From contig OY970235.1 of NCBI GenBank assembly GCA_963714145.1, positions 9,982,001-10,046,000 of the forward strand: DNA of 64,000 nucleotides, given 5' to 3'. Position numbers and translations under genes: made by a program. The notes below the pieces were generated by a model. It was not told the origin of the DNA and searched no databases. It saw only the letters and a program-made list of their open reading frames with translations. This DNA comes from JBBWZH01 sp035544115. Lineage in GTDB: Bacteria; Actinomycetota; Actinomycetes; Mycobacteriales; CADCTP01. Of this stretch, positions 16,701 to 25,298 are shown one piece after another (position 1 is the first letter of the stretch; each line of letters starts with the position of its first letter).

Positions 16701-17181
16701 CCTCGAGGGCGGCTTCTTCATCGGAAGCAACGTGCCGAAGGCACTCGCCTGGGTCCTCGACCCCACGGGAACTCACTTCGGGATGTCGAGGAGCATCCTT
16801 CCCGCGAAGCTGACCGGCGTCTTCGGATACGGCCAGGCCTCGATCGGCGTGAACGACTACCTTTTCGGCGGCGGGGTCGACATCTACGCCGGCGCCGGGG
16901 CGTTCAGTGCACCGATCGCCCCGGGCGGTCCGCTTGCCCCCTTCGCCGGTAACCCGCTGCTCCCGTACGTCGTCGGGGCCTGCGGCATCTACGTACACGG
17001 CGAGATCCTGGGCGGACTGGTCAGCGCCTCGGCGTGGGCCAACCTCAGCCTGCGAGGGCCGGTCCCGACGTACTTCGAAGGCACCTTCGGGCTGCGGGGG
17101 TGCGTGATGTGGGCACTCTGCGCGTCGGTGAGCGTGACCGCCGGCATCAACAGCTCCGGGCTCTACCTGGTGCGGCAATAG
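13771..17181 (+). CDS. Giant beta-rich protein of unknown function (island gene 1)
   Basis: 1136 residues from ATG 13771, well spaced from GGAGGTGAGG. No signal peptide, no clear transmembrane helix and no domain I recognise. The sequence alternates short polar and hydrophobic strands throughout. The C-terminal 350 residues have a repeating small-residue strand pattern (GLYARLGGLGQIAGNARIEG, GSAEGELYGRVDCDAAVAG, GRLKVGVISMIVSGGLEGG, AGACGIYVHGEILGGLVSA), suggesting a long beta-sheet or beta-helix surface. About sixteen cysteines are scattered. Codon use is less GC-extreme than the flanking genes. It leads a three-gene operon (gaps of 15 and 18 bp) bounded by transposase remnants. A structural or adhesive role is possible, but nothing proves it. 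Confidence 0.8.
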   Translation: MADVRSVSVLDGREIPSRCLVGEFELLLAELTAGRFDERDGVFREVAGTAWLQLPSARPPIFGPVLEHTDLLRLTHAVQVVDEVLYPQTEVSLTYAQRVQPGAKVGDTVSLGIDVDRADLGDIIALGRGVPDWLGAGPRSAGFVVEFSDVTIDVTNGRLGLSRIIEGDVTYPVAEPFRSPIEITIDGFTLIISSLQLSHTRSTAVASARLPGGLTDVNSCRPASIALGVISMSPRCEFYVEAPAQDYGPWLLADTGLLIEGTGFVLDLSSAASPAPWPPDWQGLWLGAGTATGETTVPDPCNTGYLRGHYTYDHAIVVSSGFFGSINLARPVSFNALNPFGQSFTFNDGAMDIWYSKIVRGEMKDGWTGLPSDAVCERTPGIRVRTPIAVVSIQPDLDLAGALDHGDREISWGELTRHGDEVVAWTCTCGDGYLYLPAGPCASYSPVAGGTFSGPTIDSVVEASLAELENHQVAGVSFPVASTGLVFSPDRPGGRGNPIRLARLQGWIRIGITGVDGALSTRLQSRSEELGDPRSTGYEGNVPFVSRLFVNDNEKHLLAEFVTSASFDSNVAGRCEIPTPCNIPQLDFAQMKLTSTACLVGGDLSLPSTGLPLGYWDLQLVPTGVPGQSGVLSVRTGRVLLTAAGLAEPAHFAKPFGLTWGELLADGNLGELYIDFNNWGQRFDGLTFNPHELTLSDYDPQVADPYLGVSGPICFPFFGLHDVNIRDATDLTTSVPHPRTVTVPKTPITPHAPVTRLALSRTWHDVNSDDLAVFACLEADVDYNVAGQNGFLGTGDGELGFLHSDPLTIQVEIHGNATDIRFTSTDTHDLDLGLYARLGGLGQIAGNARIEGPTLARITLYGTLEQSAVAGSIFGPKAGFETEVNISVTPTMLDFYASGDMLLSVALVDLEASATAHLLFDFAMGSAEGELYGRVDCDAAVAGLSGEGQLTWHSSSAMQYLQGRLKVGVISMIVSGGLEGGFFIGSNVPKALAWVLDPTGTHFGMSRSILPAKLTGVFGYGQASIGVNDYLFGGGVDIYAGAGAFSAPIAPGGPLAPFAGNPLLPYVVGACGIYVHGEILGGLVSASAWANLSLRGPVPTYFEGTFGLRGCVMWALCASVSVTAGINSSGLYLVRQ

Positions 17182-17196
17182 CCTGAGAGAGGACGC

Positions 17197-19575
17197 ATGG
17201 CAGCCGAAGCGGCACTGCTCCAAGCTACCTCCGCGGGGGTGGCAAAAGATGGCAGCACCTACGTCGTCCTGCGCTGGGAGGCCGTCGACGAGGTCGTCGG
17301 CTACAACCTGTACCGCCGCGTGGAGGGGACGCCGCCTCGCGAGACCAGGCCAATCAACGGCAGTACGCCGATCACGCCGCCGAGGACGGGCCGCCGCCTG
17401 CGCGAGCTGGTCCGGCCAGACTCACCCGAGTGGCACGCGCTCGCCCATGGCTTCGGCCTCACGGCGGACCCCCCGAATTCCCTCGAGCCGGCGAACCCCG
17501 CGACACACTTCGAGCGTGGTCTGACGGCCGAGGAGCTGCAGCTCGTCCGCGCCACCGCCCAGGCCAACCTGGCGATGGGCCAAGCGGCGGGGCTGGCCTA
17601 CACCGACCGGCGAGTGATAACCGACGAGCGCTACCTCTACGAGCTCCGTGGGGTGCTGGCGGGCGACATCGAACGAGTGCTTGCCGTCGACGTGCCCATC
17701 TGGGCCGGGCATTTCGTCCTGCCCGATCCACCATCCGGCATCACTACCCAGGCCGGCGACCGCCGCGCCCTGGTGCTCTGGAACCGCAACCCCTATGCGG
17801 CCACGTTCATCGTCCAGCGCAGCACCAGTCCCGGCGGCCCTTTCCAGCGCGTCAACCCGAAGCCGGTCGCCTACGACGTGGACGCCGGGCTCGACGGTCA
17901 GCCGCTCCCGGCTCCGCAGCCCGGGTTCCTCGACGTCGGCGCGTGGGACGCCGACGGGCTGCCCACCAGCCATGTGGTCGAGGGAGCCGCTGTCCACGGA
18001 CCCGACAACGCCATCACCTACTGGTACCAGGTGGCCTCACGCGACACACTCGACCGGGCCGGGGCGTGGTCGGCAGCGGTCGCCGCAACGCCGGTCCGTT
18101 CGGTACCGCCGATGGCGCCCGACGACCTGCAGGTGTCGCCCACCACATCGGCCGACGGACTCGTCGTCACCTGGCGCAAGGTGACGCGCAACGTCGAGAA
18201 CCACCACCTTCCCGACGTGTCGCAGACCAACTCCCTCTACCGGGCCGAGACGCGGGCGGCCCTTGAGAATCTGGCGGCGCTGCCCGGCCACCTCGTGGCC
18301 ACCCTCACGGCGAACCCGCAGGATCCGACGACGCCCCTCCTGTCGTGGATCGACCTCGACGTGGCCCTCGTCCCGCCATACGGCACGAAGCCCTACTACT
18401 ACCGGGTCCGCGTCACCGACCAGTTCGGGAACCTCAGCGCGCCCTCAGCAGTGATCACCGGAACGGTCCCCGACACCAGGCCGCCAGGCCCGACCGACCT
18501 CATCACCGCGAGTGGGTCGGCCGACCACCTCCGCGTTGAGTGGAAGCCCAACGCGGAGCCCGATCTGGCGGGGTACCAGATCTACCGCGGGGTGTGCGAC
18601 CGCGGCTTCATCTACGTTCCCGGGATCATCCACGAGAAGGACAGCGAGGGTCGCGTCACCACAGCGGGCGAGAGCGGCTACCAGTGCGACATGACCCTCG
18701 TGGGAGACGTCCCTCTCGGGGCCGCCAACGCGATGTGGGCCGCTGACGGCAGCATCTGGTTCGACGACTACAGCGTCCCCCAGGGCTCACCGGTCTGCTA
18801 CGGCTACTGGGTCCGCGCGTACGACCTGGCCGGCAACCTGTACGACGGGAACAACGGCTGTCCCCGACCCGGCGAGTACCTTTGCACGCGACTTCGGGAG
18901 CGGACACCGCCGCCGGCGCCGGTCATGACCGGTCTACGCGCACGGAACAACGGTGTGCTCGTGGAGTGGATGAGCTCACCAGTCCAGGATCTGCGCGCCT
19001 TCCACGTCTACCGTTCCGACTCCGAGCTCGACCCGCCCCGGTTCCTCGCCTGCGTCTTCACGGACGGCGCGGTCAGCTCCAAACCGTGGACGGGACTCAT
19101 CCCCTCCTGCGGCGACGTGCCCGCCGTCCCCGACCCGCTCGCGGCGCGGGGTGCCTACCTGGACGACACCGCCCAGCCGCACCACGTCTACTGGTACCGC
19201 ATCTCGGCGCTCGACTGGCTCGGCAATGAGAGCGACGGCTCCACCATCGCCGACATCCCGTCGAGCAGCACGTTCACGTTCACCAGCGACCTGCCGCCGA
19301 CACCCGCCGTACTCCCGCCCACCCCGCCGACGACCCCCGACTGTGGGCTCGACATAGCCTGGGGTCCGACGTTCGATCCGGCCGCCCTGCAGGGTTTCGT
19401 CGTCTACCGCGCGACTGCGGGCGAGACGTTCCGACAGGTGTCCGGTGTCCTGGCCGCGAACGCTTTCACCGACCTCATGGCCAGGAGAGGCGTCGACTAC
19501 CTCTACTGCGTCCAGTCGATCGACCACATCGGCGTGTTGTCCCCACCCTCGCTCCCGGTCCTGCACTGGTACTGA
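17197..19575 (+). CDS. Multi-domain fibronectin type III-like protein (island gene 2)
   Basis: 792 residues. About six FN3-like modules can be read from repeated openings and the GYxxYR...YRVxAxD pattern: about 12-175 (with an insertion), 178-300 (PPSGITTQ...LVLWNR), 304-425 (PPMAPDDLQVSP...VVTWRK), 427-565 (RPPGPTDLITAS...VEWKPN...GYQIYRG), 570-705 (TPPPAPVMTGLRA...VEWMSS...FHVYRSD) and 710-792. Loops hold cysteine pairs. No signal peptide is seen, which is odd for FN3 modules that usually act outside the cell. It follows gene 1 by 15 bp with AGAGAGGA upstream of ATG 17197. A scaffold or binding role is inferred from the fold only. Confidence 0.75.
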   Translation: MAAEAALLQATSAGVAKDGSTYVVLRWEAVDEVVGYNLYRRVEGTPPRETRPINGSTPITPPRTGRRLRELVRPDSPEWHALAHGFGLTADPPNSLEPANPATHFERGLTAEELQLVRATAQANLAMGQAAGLAYTDRRVITDERYLYELRGVLAGDIERVLAVDVPIWAGHFVLPDPPSGITTQAGDRRALVLWNRNPYAATFIVQRSTSPGGPFQRVNPKPVAYDVDAGLDGQPLPAPQPGFLDVGAWDADGLPTSHVVEGAAVHGPDNAITYWYQVASRDTLDRAGAWSAAVAATPVRSVPPMAPDDLQVSPTTSADGLVVTWRKVTRNVENHHLPDVSQTNSLYRAETRAALENLAALPGHLVATLTANPQDPTTPLLSWIDLDVALVPPYGTKPYYYRVRVTDQFGNLSAPSAVITGTVPDTRPPGPTDLITASGSADHLRVEWKPNAEPDLAGYQIYRGVCDRGFIYVPGIIHEKDSEGRVTTAGESGYQCDMTLVGDVPLGAANAMWAADGSIWFDDYSVPQGSPVCYGYWVRAYDLAGNLYDGNNGCPRPGEYLCTRLRERTPPPAPVMTGLRARNNGVLVEWMSSPVQDLRAFHVYRSDSELDPPRFLACVFTDGAVSSKPWTGLIPSCGDVPAVPDPLAARGAYLDDTAQPHHVYWYRISALDWLGNESDGSTIADIPSSSTFTFTSDLPPTPAVLPPTPPTTPDCGLDIAWGPTFDPAALQGFVVYRATAGETFRQVSGVLAANAFTDLMARRGVDYLYCVQSIDHIGVLSPPSLPVLHWY

Positions 19576-19593
19576 CACGACAAGGCGGACTCC

Positions 19594-21117
19594 ATGGGCA
19601 TCCTCCACGAGTTCAACCCGCGGCGCGACGGATGGTTCTTCGAGAACTGGGGTGAAGCCGCGGACCTCGACTGGGACCTGTACCGGCGTACCTACCTCGC
19701 CATCAACCCGACGAACGACCCGGTCGAGTCGCCGCTGGACGTCGCGTTCTTCCAGATCTTCAAGAGCTGTGCCGCGAAAGGGAACTGCGGCGGGATGTCG
19801 ATGCTCGCGCTTGCACTGTTCAAGTACGGCGGCTACCTGGGCTACGGCTCACCGGCGAACTTCTACACCGGTACGGGCAACGGCCCGGACCGCGCCGACC
19901 TGCATCAGGCAGTCAACATCATGCAGGCCCGGCAGTTCAGCGCGACGGGCATCCGCAACTTTCTCGACGTCGTCAAGGCCGGACAGCTCAACGACGGCGT
20001 CGCGGCGTGGAACCGGATCCGCAGCGGCCTGGCGAGCGGCGACTACTGCATGCTCTCGCTCTCCAACGGTGTACTCGGCGACCTGGCGCACACGGTCGTC
20101 CCGTACCGCGCCGACATGATGGGCGGCTCGCGCGTGCTCCACGTCTGGGATCCCGTCCGGCCCTACGACGCCTTCCCCCAGCACTATGACGGCAACCACA
20201 ACAAGATCGTGATCAACGGCCCGACGTCATGGAGCTACGACCAGAGTGCGGGCGGCCTCTACATCGGGGGCAACCTTTACGACGGGTCGATGAAGGGGTG
20301 GTGCTTCGCGATCCCGACCTCGCTCGAGATCCACAAGGGCCGACAGCCAATCAGCGCCGGCTTCATCCTCACCGGGCTCACCGCTCTGTTCGTCAGCGGC
20401 ATCGGCGCCGCGGTCACCCAGATCGAGGACGACCAGGGTCGCCGGCTCTACTCGAGCGACAGGACGCATCGGAGCCGCGGAGACCTCGAGACCGCATCCG
20501 AACGCCGGCTCACCGGGGTCGCGCCGTGGCCGTGGCCCGGCGGCCTCGGCGGCGGGCTCCCGGGTGAGCTCTTCTTCATCGAACGGCCGCCAGGGAGCCC
20601 ACCTCTCAAGGTGTCCGTGCGTGGCGATGGATACCACCTCGTGCACCTGTCGTCCGGTCATCTCACCGAGCTCACCGCGGAACCCACCGGGTCGGCCGCG
20701 AAGGACAGCATTCGCCTGGAGGGCTCGGCCGATGATGCCCAGTCTGTCGTCGTGAGCACCCGGGCACCGCGCCGGCAGTTCGACATCCACCACCTGCGAC
20801 ACGACGGCCCTGACGCCTGGCGAAGCGTCAGGGTGCGCACCGCGCTCGTCACCCAGGATCGGCTCGAGGTTCGCGCGCCCGTCGCCTTCGACCTCGTCGA
20901 GATCTCGGGGACCGCCGCGCGACGCAACGTGGACGTTGAGCTCCGTCGCTACGGCGACGGCAAGCTCGCCACTCGACGCTCACCCGGCCAGCGCGTCCCG
21001 GCGGGCCGGGCTCTGCGAATCGCTCCGAGCAACTGGGACCGCCTCTCCCACGCACGGGTCGAGCAGATTCTGACGGGGGCCAGCAGCGAACTGCAAGGAC
21101 CCGACCGGCGAGCCTGA
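19594..21117 (+). CDS. Predicted papain-like cysteine peptidase (island gene 3)
   Basis: 507 residues from ATG 19594, 18 bp after gene 2. The N-terminal half carries a papain-like triad pattern: Cys65 in AKGNCGGMSMLALALF, His166 in LGDLAHTVVPYR, and Asp186 in VLHVWDPVRP. NCGG-helix, H-strand and WDP-turn resemble C39-like and related peptidases or transglutaminase folds. The C-terminal 220 residues appear beta-rich (SIRLEGSADDAQSVVVST...DLVEISGTAARRNVDVELRRYGDG). No signal peptide is visible. It may process or cross-link one of the two upstream proteins; that link is inference from operon structure alone. Confidence 0.7.
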   Translation: MGILHEFNPRRDGWFFENWGEAADLDWDLYRRTYLAINPTNDPVESPLDVAFFQIFKSCAAKGNCGGMSMLALALFKYGGYLGYGSPANFYTGTGNGPDRADLHQAVNIMQARQFSATGIRNFLDVVKAGQLNDGVAAWNRIRSGLASGDYCMLSLSNGVLGDLAHTVVPYRADMMGGSRVLHVWDPVRPYDAFPQHYDGNHNKIVINGPTSWSYDQSAGGLYIGGNLYDGSMKGWCFAIPTSLEIHKGRQPISAGFILTGLTALFVSGIGAAVTQIEDDQGRRLYSSDRTHRSRGDLETASERRLTGVAPWPWPGGLGGGLPGELFFIERPPGSPPLKVSVRGDGYHLVHLSSGHLTELTAEPTGSAAKDSIRLEGSADDAQSVVVSTRAPRRQFDIHHLRHDGPDAWRSVRVRTALVTQDRLEVRAPVAFDLVEISGTAARRNVDVELRRYGDGKLATRRSPGQRVPAGRALRIAPSNWDRLSHARVEQILTGASSELQGPDRRA

Positions 21118-21440
21118 TGATCATGCGCTGGGGCTGGTCGCGGGGCGGGTGGACGACCAAGATTCACACCCTGACCGACGCCCACACCTGCCCGGTCACG
21201 ATGCTGCTGACTCCTGGCCAGAGCGGGACAACGCGCAACTGGTCCGGCTGCTCGCCGCGGCCGCCCGGCAGTGCACCGGCCGGTTCCGACTGCTGGTCGA
21301 CAAGGCCTACTCACATCCCTGCACCCGCGAACGGCTGCGCGCCCGGCGGATCCCGCACACCATCCCCGAGCGTCGCGACCAGATCAAACGCCGCAAGGAC
21401 AAGGGCTGCGCCGGTGGCCGGCTCCCGGTCGGCCGCCGGC
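21118..21440 (+). pseudogene. IS5-family transposase fragment, frameshifted
   Basis: The first part reads GWSRGGWTTKIHTLTDAHTCPVTMLLTPGQSG. The frame then shifts near 21225 (one G appears lost in a G-run) and continues as DNAQLVRLLAAAARQ...LLVDKAYSHPCTRERLRARRIPHTIPERRDQIKRRKDKG. The combined text matches the core of IS5-type (DDE) transposases, with the catalytic Asp of VDKAYS. Both ends are missing. It marks the right edge of the island. Confidence 0.75.
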
Positions 21441-21458
21441 ACCCTGGCCGGTCGGCGG

Positions 21459-22328
21459 CTAATCCGCGTCCACTGTGGATAGCGGGCCGGCACGGCTGGC
21501 CCGCCAGCGGCCGAGCGCGCCGTAGCGCGGGGCGAGCAGCCAGGAGAGGGCGAAGCAGGCGCAGGCAACCAGCACGATGGCGGCACCGGCGGCGACGTTC
21601 TGCAGCTGGGAGATGGTCAGCCCGGCAGCGCCGGCGAACACGCCGAGGCCGACGGCGATGGCGGTCATCCGGCCCAGCCGGTCTGTCCACAGGCGAGCGG
21701 TGGCGGCCGGCGCGACGATCAGCGCGACCGAGAGGATCGTGCCGACCGCCGGCACTGCGGCGACCACGGTGGCCTCGATCAGCAGCAGCAGCACGACATC
21801 CAGCAGGCCGGCCGGGTAGCCGAGCGCGACCAACGCGCCCCGGTCGAACGCGCCCAGGATCAGCTCCTTGCCGACCGCGACCAGCACCAGCACCACCACG
21901 ACCAGCACCCCGGCGGTGGCCACGATGTCGGCCCGGTCGACCGTGAGCACCGAACCGACCAGGTAGCTGGACAGGTCCCGGGTGAAACCGGCCTGGGCCG
22001 ACAGCAGCGTGACCCCCAACGCGAACCCGGCGGCCAGCACCACCCCGATCACGCTGGTCTCCTCGGCGCCCGGCCGAGACCACAGCCAGGCCACCGCCAG
22101 CACCGCGAGCACGCCGAAGATGCCGGTGCCCAGCAGCAGGTTCACCCCCAGCAGCGCGGCCAGCACCACGCCGGGGAAGGTGGCGTGCGTCATCGCCTGG
22201 GTGAAGAACGCCAGCCGGCGCAGCACCACGTGCACGCCGACCAGCCCGGCCAGCGCGCCGACCAGCACCGCCTCCAGCAATGCCCGGCGGGAGAAGGCAT
22301 CCGAGAACAGCGGCGCGGCCACGCTCAT
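21459..22328 (-). CDS. Metal ABC transporter permease (ABC-3 family), copy 2
   Basis: 289 residues with about eight transmembrane segments. FFTQAMTHATFPGVVLAALLG and VPAVGTILSVALIVAPAATARLWTDRL are the conserved blocks of zinc/manganese ABC permeases (ZnuB/MntC/TroC group). It overlaps the other permease by 4 bases (start 22328, stop 22325), so the two probably form a heterodimeric channel. Its C-terminus reaches the right transposase remnant. The metal cannot be told from the permease. Confidence 0.9.
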   Translation of the reverse strand: MSVAAPLFSDAFSRRALLEAVLVGALAGLVGVHVVLRRLAFFTQAMTHATFPGVVLAALLGVNLLLGTGIFGVLAVLAVAWLWSRPGAEETSVIGVVLAAGFALGVTLLSAQAGFTRDLSSYLVGSVLTVDRADIVATAGVLVVVVLVLVAVGKELILGAFDRGALVALGYPAGLLDVVLLLLIEATVVAAVPAVGTILSVALIVAPAATARLWTDRLGRMTAIAVGLGVFAGAAGLTISQLQNVAAGAAIVLVACACFALSWLLAPRYGALGRWRASRAGPLSTVDAD

Positions 22329-23203
22329 GCTGGCCGGTTCAGCCAGCCGAGTCGGTCCAGACCGCGTCGGGTTGCGGCGGCCGCGAACGCCAGTGCGTAC
22401 AGGGCTACCAGTGCCAGCACGACGGTGGCGCCCGAGGCCAGCCGCAGCCCGTGGTAGACCGAGGCCTGGTACGAGGCGGCCAGCCCGAGCCAGCCGGCCA
22501 GCGTGCCGCCGGCGACCGCGGCCGGCAGGATCACGGTCAGCCGGTCCGACAGCAGCCGGGCCGCGGCCGCCGGGATGACCAGCAGCGCGATCACCAGCAC
22601 CGTGCCGACCGCCTTGACCGCGGCCACCACGACGAGTGCCACCAGCACGTTCAGCGCCAGGTCCAGCAGCGGGATCCGGTAGCCGAGTGCGGCGGCACCG
22701 TCCGGGTCGAACGCCCGGAGCAGGAACTCCTTGCCGAGCAGGGCCAGCGCGACCAGCACGACCGCGGCGACCACCGCGGTCTCGACGATCTCCCGGCGGT
22801 CGACGAACAGGATGCGGCCGAACAGGAACCCGGTCAGGTCGGCGGTGTACGAGGTGCGCCGGGAGACCAGCACCACGCCGACCGAGAAGAAGCCGGTGAG
22901 CAGGATGGCCAGCGTGGCGTCCTCGGTGACCCGCCGGTTCGCCGACAGCACGGTCAGCAGCACCGCGGACAGCACCGCGAACAGCAGCGCGCCCCAGACG
23001 ATGCCGCGGGTCTGCGCGACCAGGTAGCCCAGCACCACGCCGGGGAACACGGTGTGGGTGAGCGCGTCCGAGACGAATGCCAGCCGGCGCAGCAGGACGA
23101 ACACGCTCACCATGCCGCCGAGCGCGCCGAGCAGCAGCGCCTCGATCAGCGCACGCTGCATGAACGGCAGCGCGAACGGCTCGACCAGCAGCCGGTGCAG
23201 CAC
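22325..23203 (-). CDS. Metal ABC transporter permease (ABC-3 family), copy 1
   Basis: 292 residues, about eight transmembrane segments. Family blocks are RRLAFVSDALTHTVFPGVVLGYL near the N-terminus and KAVGTVLVIALLVIPAAAARLLSDRL near residue 220. It starts 15 bp after the binding-protein stop. In most manganese/zinc operons an ATPase gene stands between or beside these genes; none is present here, so the ATPase must be encoded elsewhere or has been lost. Confidence 0.9.
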   Translation of the reverse strand: MLHRLLVEPFALPFMQRALIEALLLGALGGMVSVFVLLRRLAFVSDALTHTVFPGVVLGYLVAQTRGIVWGALLFAVLSAVLLTVLSANRRVTEDATLAILLTGFFSVGVVLVSRRTSYTADLTGFLFGRILFVDRREIVETAVVAAVVLVALALLGKEFLLRAFDPDGAAALGYRIPLLDLALNVLVALVVVAAVKAVGTVLVIALLVIPAAAARLLSDRLTVILPAAVAGGTLAGWLGLAASYQASVYHGLRLASGATVVLALVALYALAFAAAATRRGLDRLGWLNRPA

Positions 23204-23218
23204 GTCAGCGGGCCCCTG

Positions 23219-24176
23219 TCAGCTGAGACCGTCCACAATGGTCTGGGTGTTGTGCTCCTCCATCTTGAGGTACGTGTCGCCGGCCGATCCGGCCGGGCCC
23301 AGCGTGTCGCCGTAGAGTGCGTCTTCGCCGCCGATCACCCGGACGCCGGCCTCCCGGCCGATCGTCTGCGCGGTCTTCGGCGGCAGCGACGCCTCGGAGA
23401 AGATCGCCTTCACCCCGGTGGCCTTGATCTTGGCCACCAGGTCGGTGATGTCCTTACCGGACAGCTCGGCCGACGTGTCGAAGCTGGGGATGATCGAGCC
23501 GACGAACTGCAGCCGGTAGCGGTCGATATAGTAGCCGAACGCGTCGTGGTTGGTCACCAGCTTGCGCTGGCCGGCCGGCAGCGCGTCGATCCGGGTCTGG
23601 ATGTCGCGGTCCAGCGCGTCCAGCTTCGCGGCGTACGCGGTGTCGTTGCGCTGGAACAGCGCCGCGTCGGCCGGATCCTTTGTGGACAGCCCGACCGCGA
23701 TGTTGTGGGCCATGATCTTGGCATTCCGCGGGTTCTGCCAGATGTGCGGGTCGCCGGCCTTCTCCTCGTCGGTGCCGTTGCCGGTCCGGATCGGCACGCC
23801 CTGGCTGGCGTCGACCACGGTGCCCTCGAAGCCGGCGGACGAGATCGCCTCGTCCAGGAACTTCTCCAGCCCGACGCCGTTCTTGACCACCACGTCGGCC
23901 AGCGCGATCGCCTGCACGTCGGCCGGCGAGGCCTCGTAGTCGTGCGGGTCGACGTTCGGCTTGAGCAGCTTGGGTCAGCTGGATCCGGTCGCCGCCGATG
24001 TTGCGGGCGAAGTCGGCGACCTGCGTGGTGGTCGCCACCACCCGCACCCGCGCCGGCCCGTCGCCGGATCCGGCGGCGCTCGGGCTGGCCGTCGGGCCGC
24101 AGCCGGCCAGCGCCCAGCCGAGCAGGCCGGCGGTGCTCAGCCCGGCGATCGCGAGGGAGAACGAGCGTGTTCGCAC
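23219..24176 (-). pseudogene. Metal ABC transporter substrate-binding lipoprotein (ZnuA/MntA-like), frameshifted
   Basis: The N-terminal part (24176 down to about 23975) encodes a lipoprotein signal (LLGWALAGCG) and VRVVATTTQVADFARNIGGDRIQLTQ. The frame then changes and continues as LLKPNVDPHDYEASPADVQAIALADVVVKNGVGLEKFL to the stop at 23219. Removing one T from CAGCTTG at about 23970 (CAAGCTG on the coding strand) restores one 318-residue protein. Metal-site residues (His in VDPHDYE, His in DPHIWQNP, Glu in SEASLP, Asp in GGEDALYG) are all present once the frame is repaired. Either a real frameshift that would abolish uptake or a sequence error; I favour error because two other genes show the same change. 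Confidence 0.85.
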
Positions 24177-24207
24177 CGAACGGCTCCTTGCTGTACGGGA
24201 GACAACA

Positions 24208-24222
24208 TGGAAACCGTTTCTA
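24208..24222 (-). promoter_or_regulatory. Fur-family (Zur/Mur-like) palindrome upstream of the metal transporter
   Basis: TGGAAAC-C-GTTTCTA is a 7-1-7 inverted repeat with one mismatch, the geometry of Fur/Zur operators, 32 bp before the ATG at 24176. It fits repression of the metal ABC operon by a metal-loaded Fur-type regulator; no such regulator gene is in the window. Confidence 0.6.
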
Positions 24223-24263
24223 TTACGGATGTCAAGTTGATCGACCGGACCGGGTCGTCGGGC

Positions 24264-25085
24264 TCAGTACGCCTCACCCAGCGGCACGTCGCACCACTGC
24301 CCACCGACCCGGTACAGCACCGGGTCGCCGGTCCAGTCCGGCTCGCCCTCGGCTGCGATGATCTGCTCGGCGTACTCCTCGGCGTCGTCCTTCGGGACGA
24401 AGCCGAGCGCCTCGCCCTCGGCCAGCGACCACCAGCGCCGGGTGTTCCGGCTGATTCCCCAGACCAGCCGGAAGCCGGGGGAGTCGACCGCCAGGCACGC
24501 CTCGATCAGCCGGGCGCCGTCGTCCGGGGAAAGCCACATCGCCAGCCCGCGCAACCCCGGCGGGGTGGGGAACCAGAGCCCGATGCGCAGGCAGATAACG
24601 TCCAGCCCGTACCGGTCGTGGTACATCCGGCCGGCCGCCTCCACCGCCACCTTGGACCAGCCGTAGAGCGTGTCCGGCCGCGCCGGCAGGTCGGCGGGCA
24701 GTTCGGTGCCGGGAGTCTCCACGCTGGAATGGAAGCCGACCGCATGGCTGGACGAGGCGAGCACCACCCGGGTCACGCCGGCCCGGCGGGCGGCTTCCAG
24801 CACGCAGTACGTCCCGTACGCGTTGACCCGCAGCACCTCGTCCGCGGCGGCCTCCCGGCTCTGCCCGCCGAGATGCACCACCGCGTCCATGCCGGTGCAC
24901 GCCGTGGTCATCGCGTCCAGGTCGGTGACCGAGGCGAGCATGTGCTCCTCGGCTTCCAGCGGCAGGTCGAGCCGTTCCGGCTGGCGGATGTCCAGCAGGC
25001 GCAGTTGCCGCCCGGGCCGGGCCAGCCGGGGCCGCAGCGAGGTGGCCACCATGCCGGCCGCGCCGGTGACGAGGATCCGCTCCAT
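24264..25085 (-). CDS. NAD-dependent uronate dehydrogenase-like SDR (second copy)
   Basis: 273 residues from ATG 25085, preceded by GGAGGCAGGCGG. Rossmann motif VTGAAGMVA (about 6-14) and catalytic YGWSK (about 137-141). The profile SSSHAVGFH, RPDTLYGWSKVAVEAAG and RIGLWFPTP matches uronate dehydrogenases, which oxidise galacturonate or glucuronate to the aldarolactone. It resembles the neighbouring copy (25362-26207) but is transcribed from its own promoter (25299-25328) after a long leader. The two copies may differ in preferred uronate. Confidence 0.8.
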   Translation of the reverse strand: MERILVTGAAGMVATSLRPRLARPGRQLRLLDIRQPERLDLPLEAEEHMLASVTDLDAMTTACTGMDAVVHLGGQSREAAADEVLRVNAYGTYCVLEAARRAGVTRVVLASSSHAVGFHSSVETPGTELPADLPARPDTLYGWSKVAVEAAGRMYHDRYGLDVICLRIGLWFPTPPGLRGLAMWLSPDDGARLIEACLAVDSPGFRLVWGISRNTRRWWSLAEGEALGFVPKDDAEEYAEQIIAAEGEPDWTGDPVLYRVGGQWCDVPLGEAY

Positions 25086-25144
25086 CCGCCTGCCTCCGAG
25101 TCTGATGTGGACGGTGCCGGAGCGCCGGCCCGGGAAGCCCGGAA

Positions 25145-25175
25145 GGGCACGGCAGGGACTGGACCTGCCGTGCCC
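25145..25175 (-). promoter_or_regulatory. Hairpin in the leader of the uronate dehydrogenase-like gene
   Basis: A perfect 12-bp stem (GGGCACGGCAGG / CCTGCCGTGCCC) with a 7-base loop lies between the predicted promoter and the ATG at 25085. Transcription through it would form a strong hairpin; attenuation or an mRNA-stabilising role is possible. The decamer TGTGGACGGT also lies in this leader (25106-25115). Confidence 0.5.
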
Positions 25176-25298
25176 CTCCGCCCACCGGCCACTCTCCCAG
25201 CCGGGGACGCGTGGGTCAGACGTGACCGACCCAGCGGTCACGATCCCCTTGACGTTGAGTGTTGAACCCGAGGGTATTCATCCTGCTGAATGAGATTC

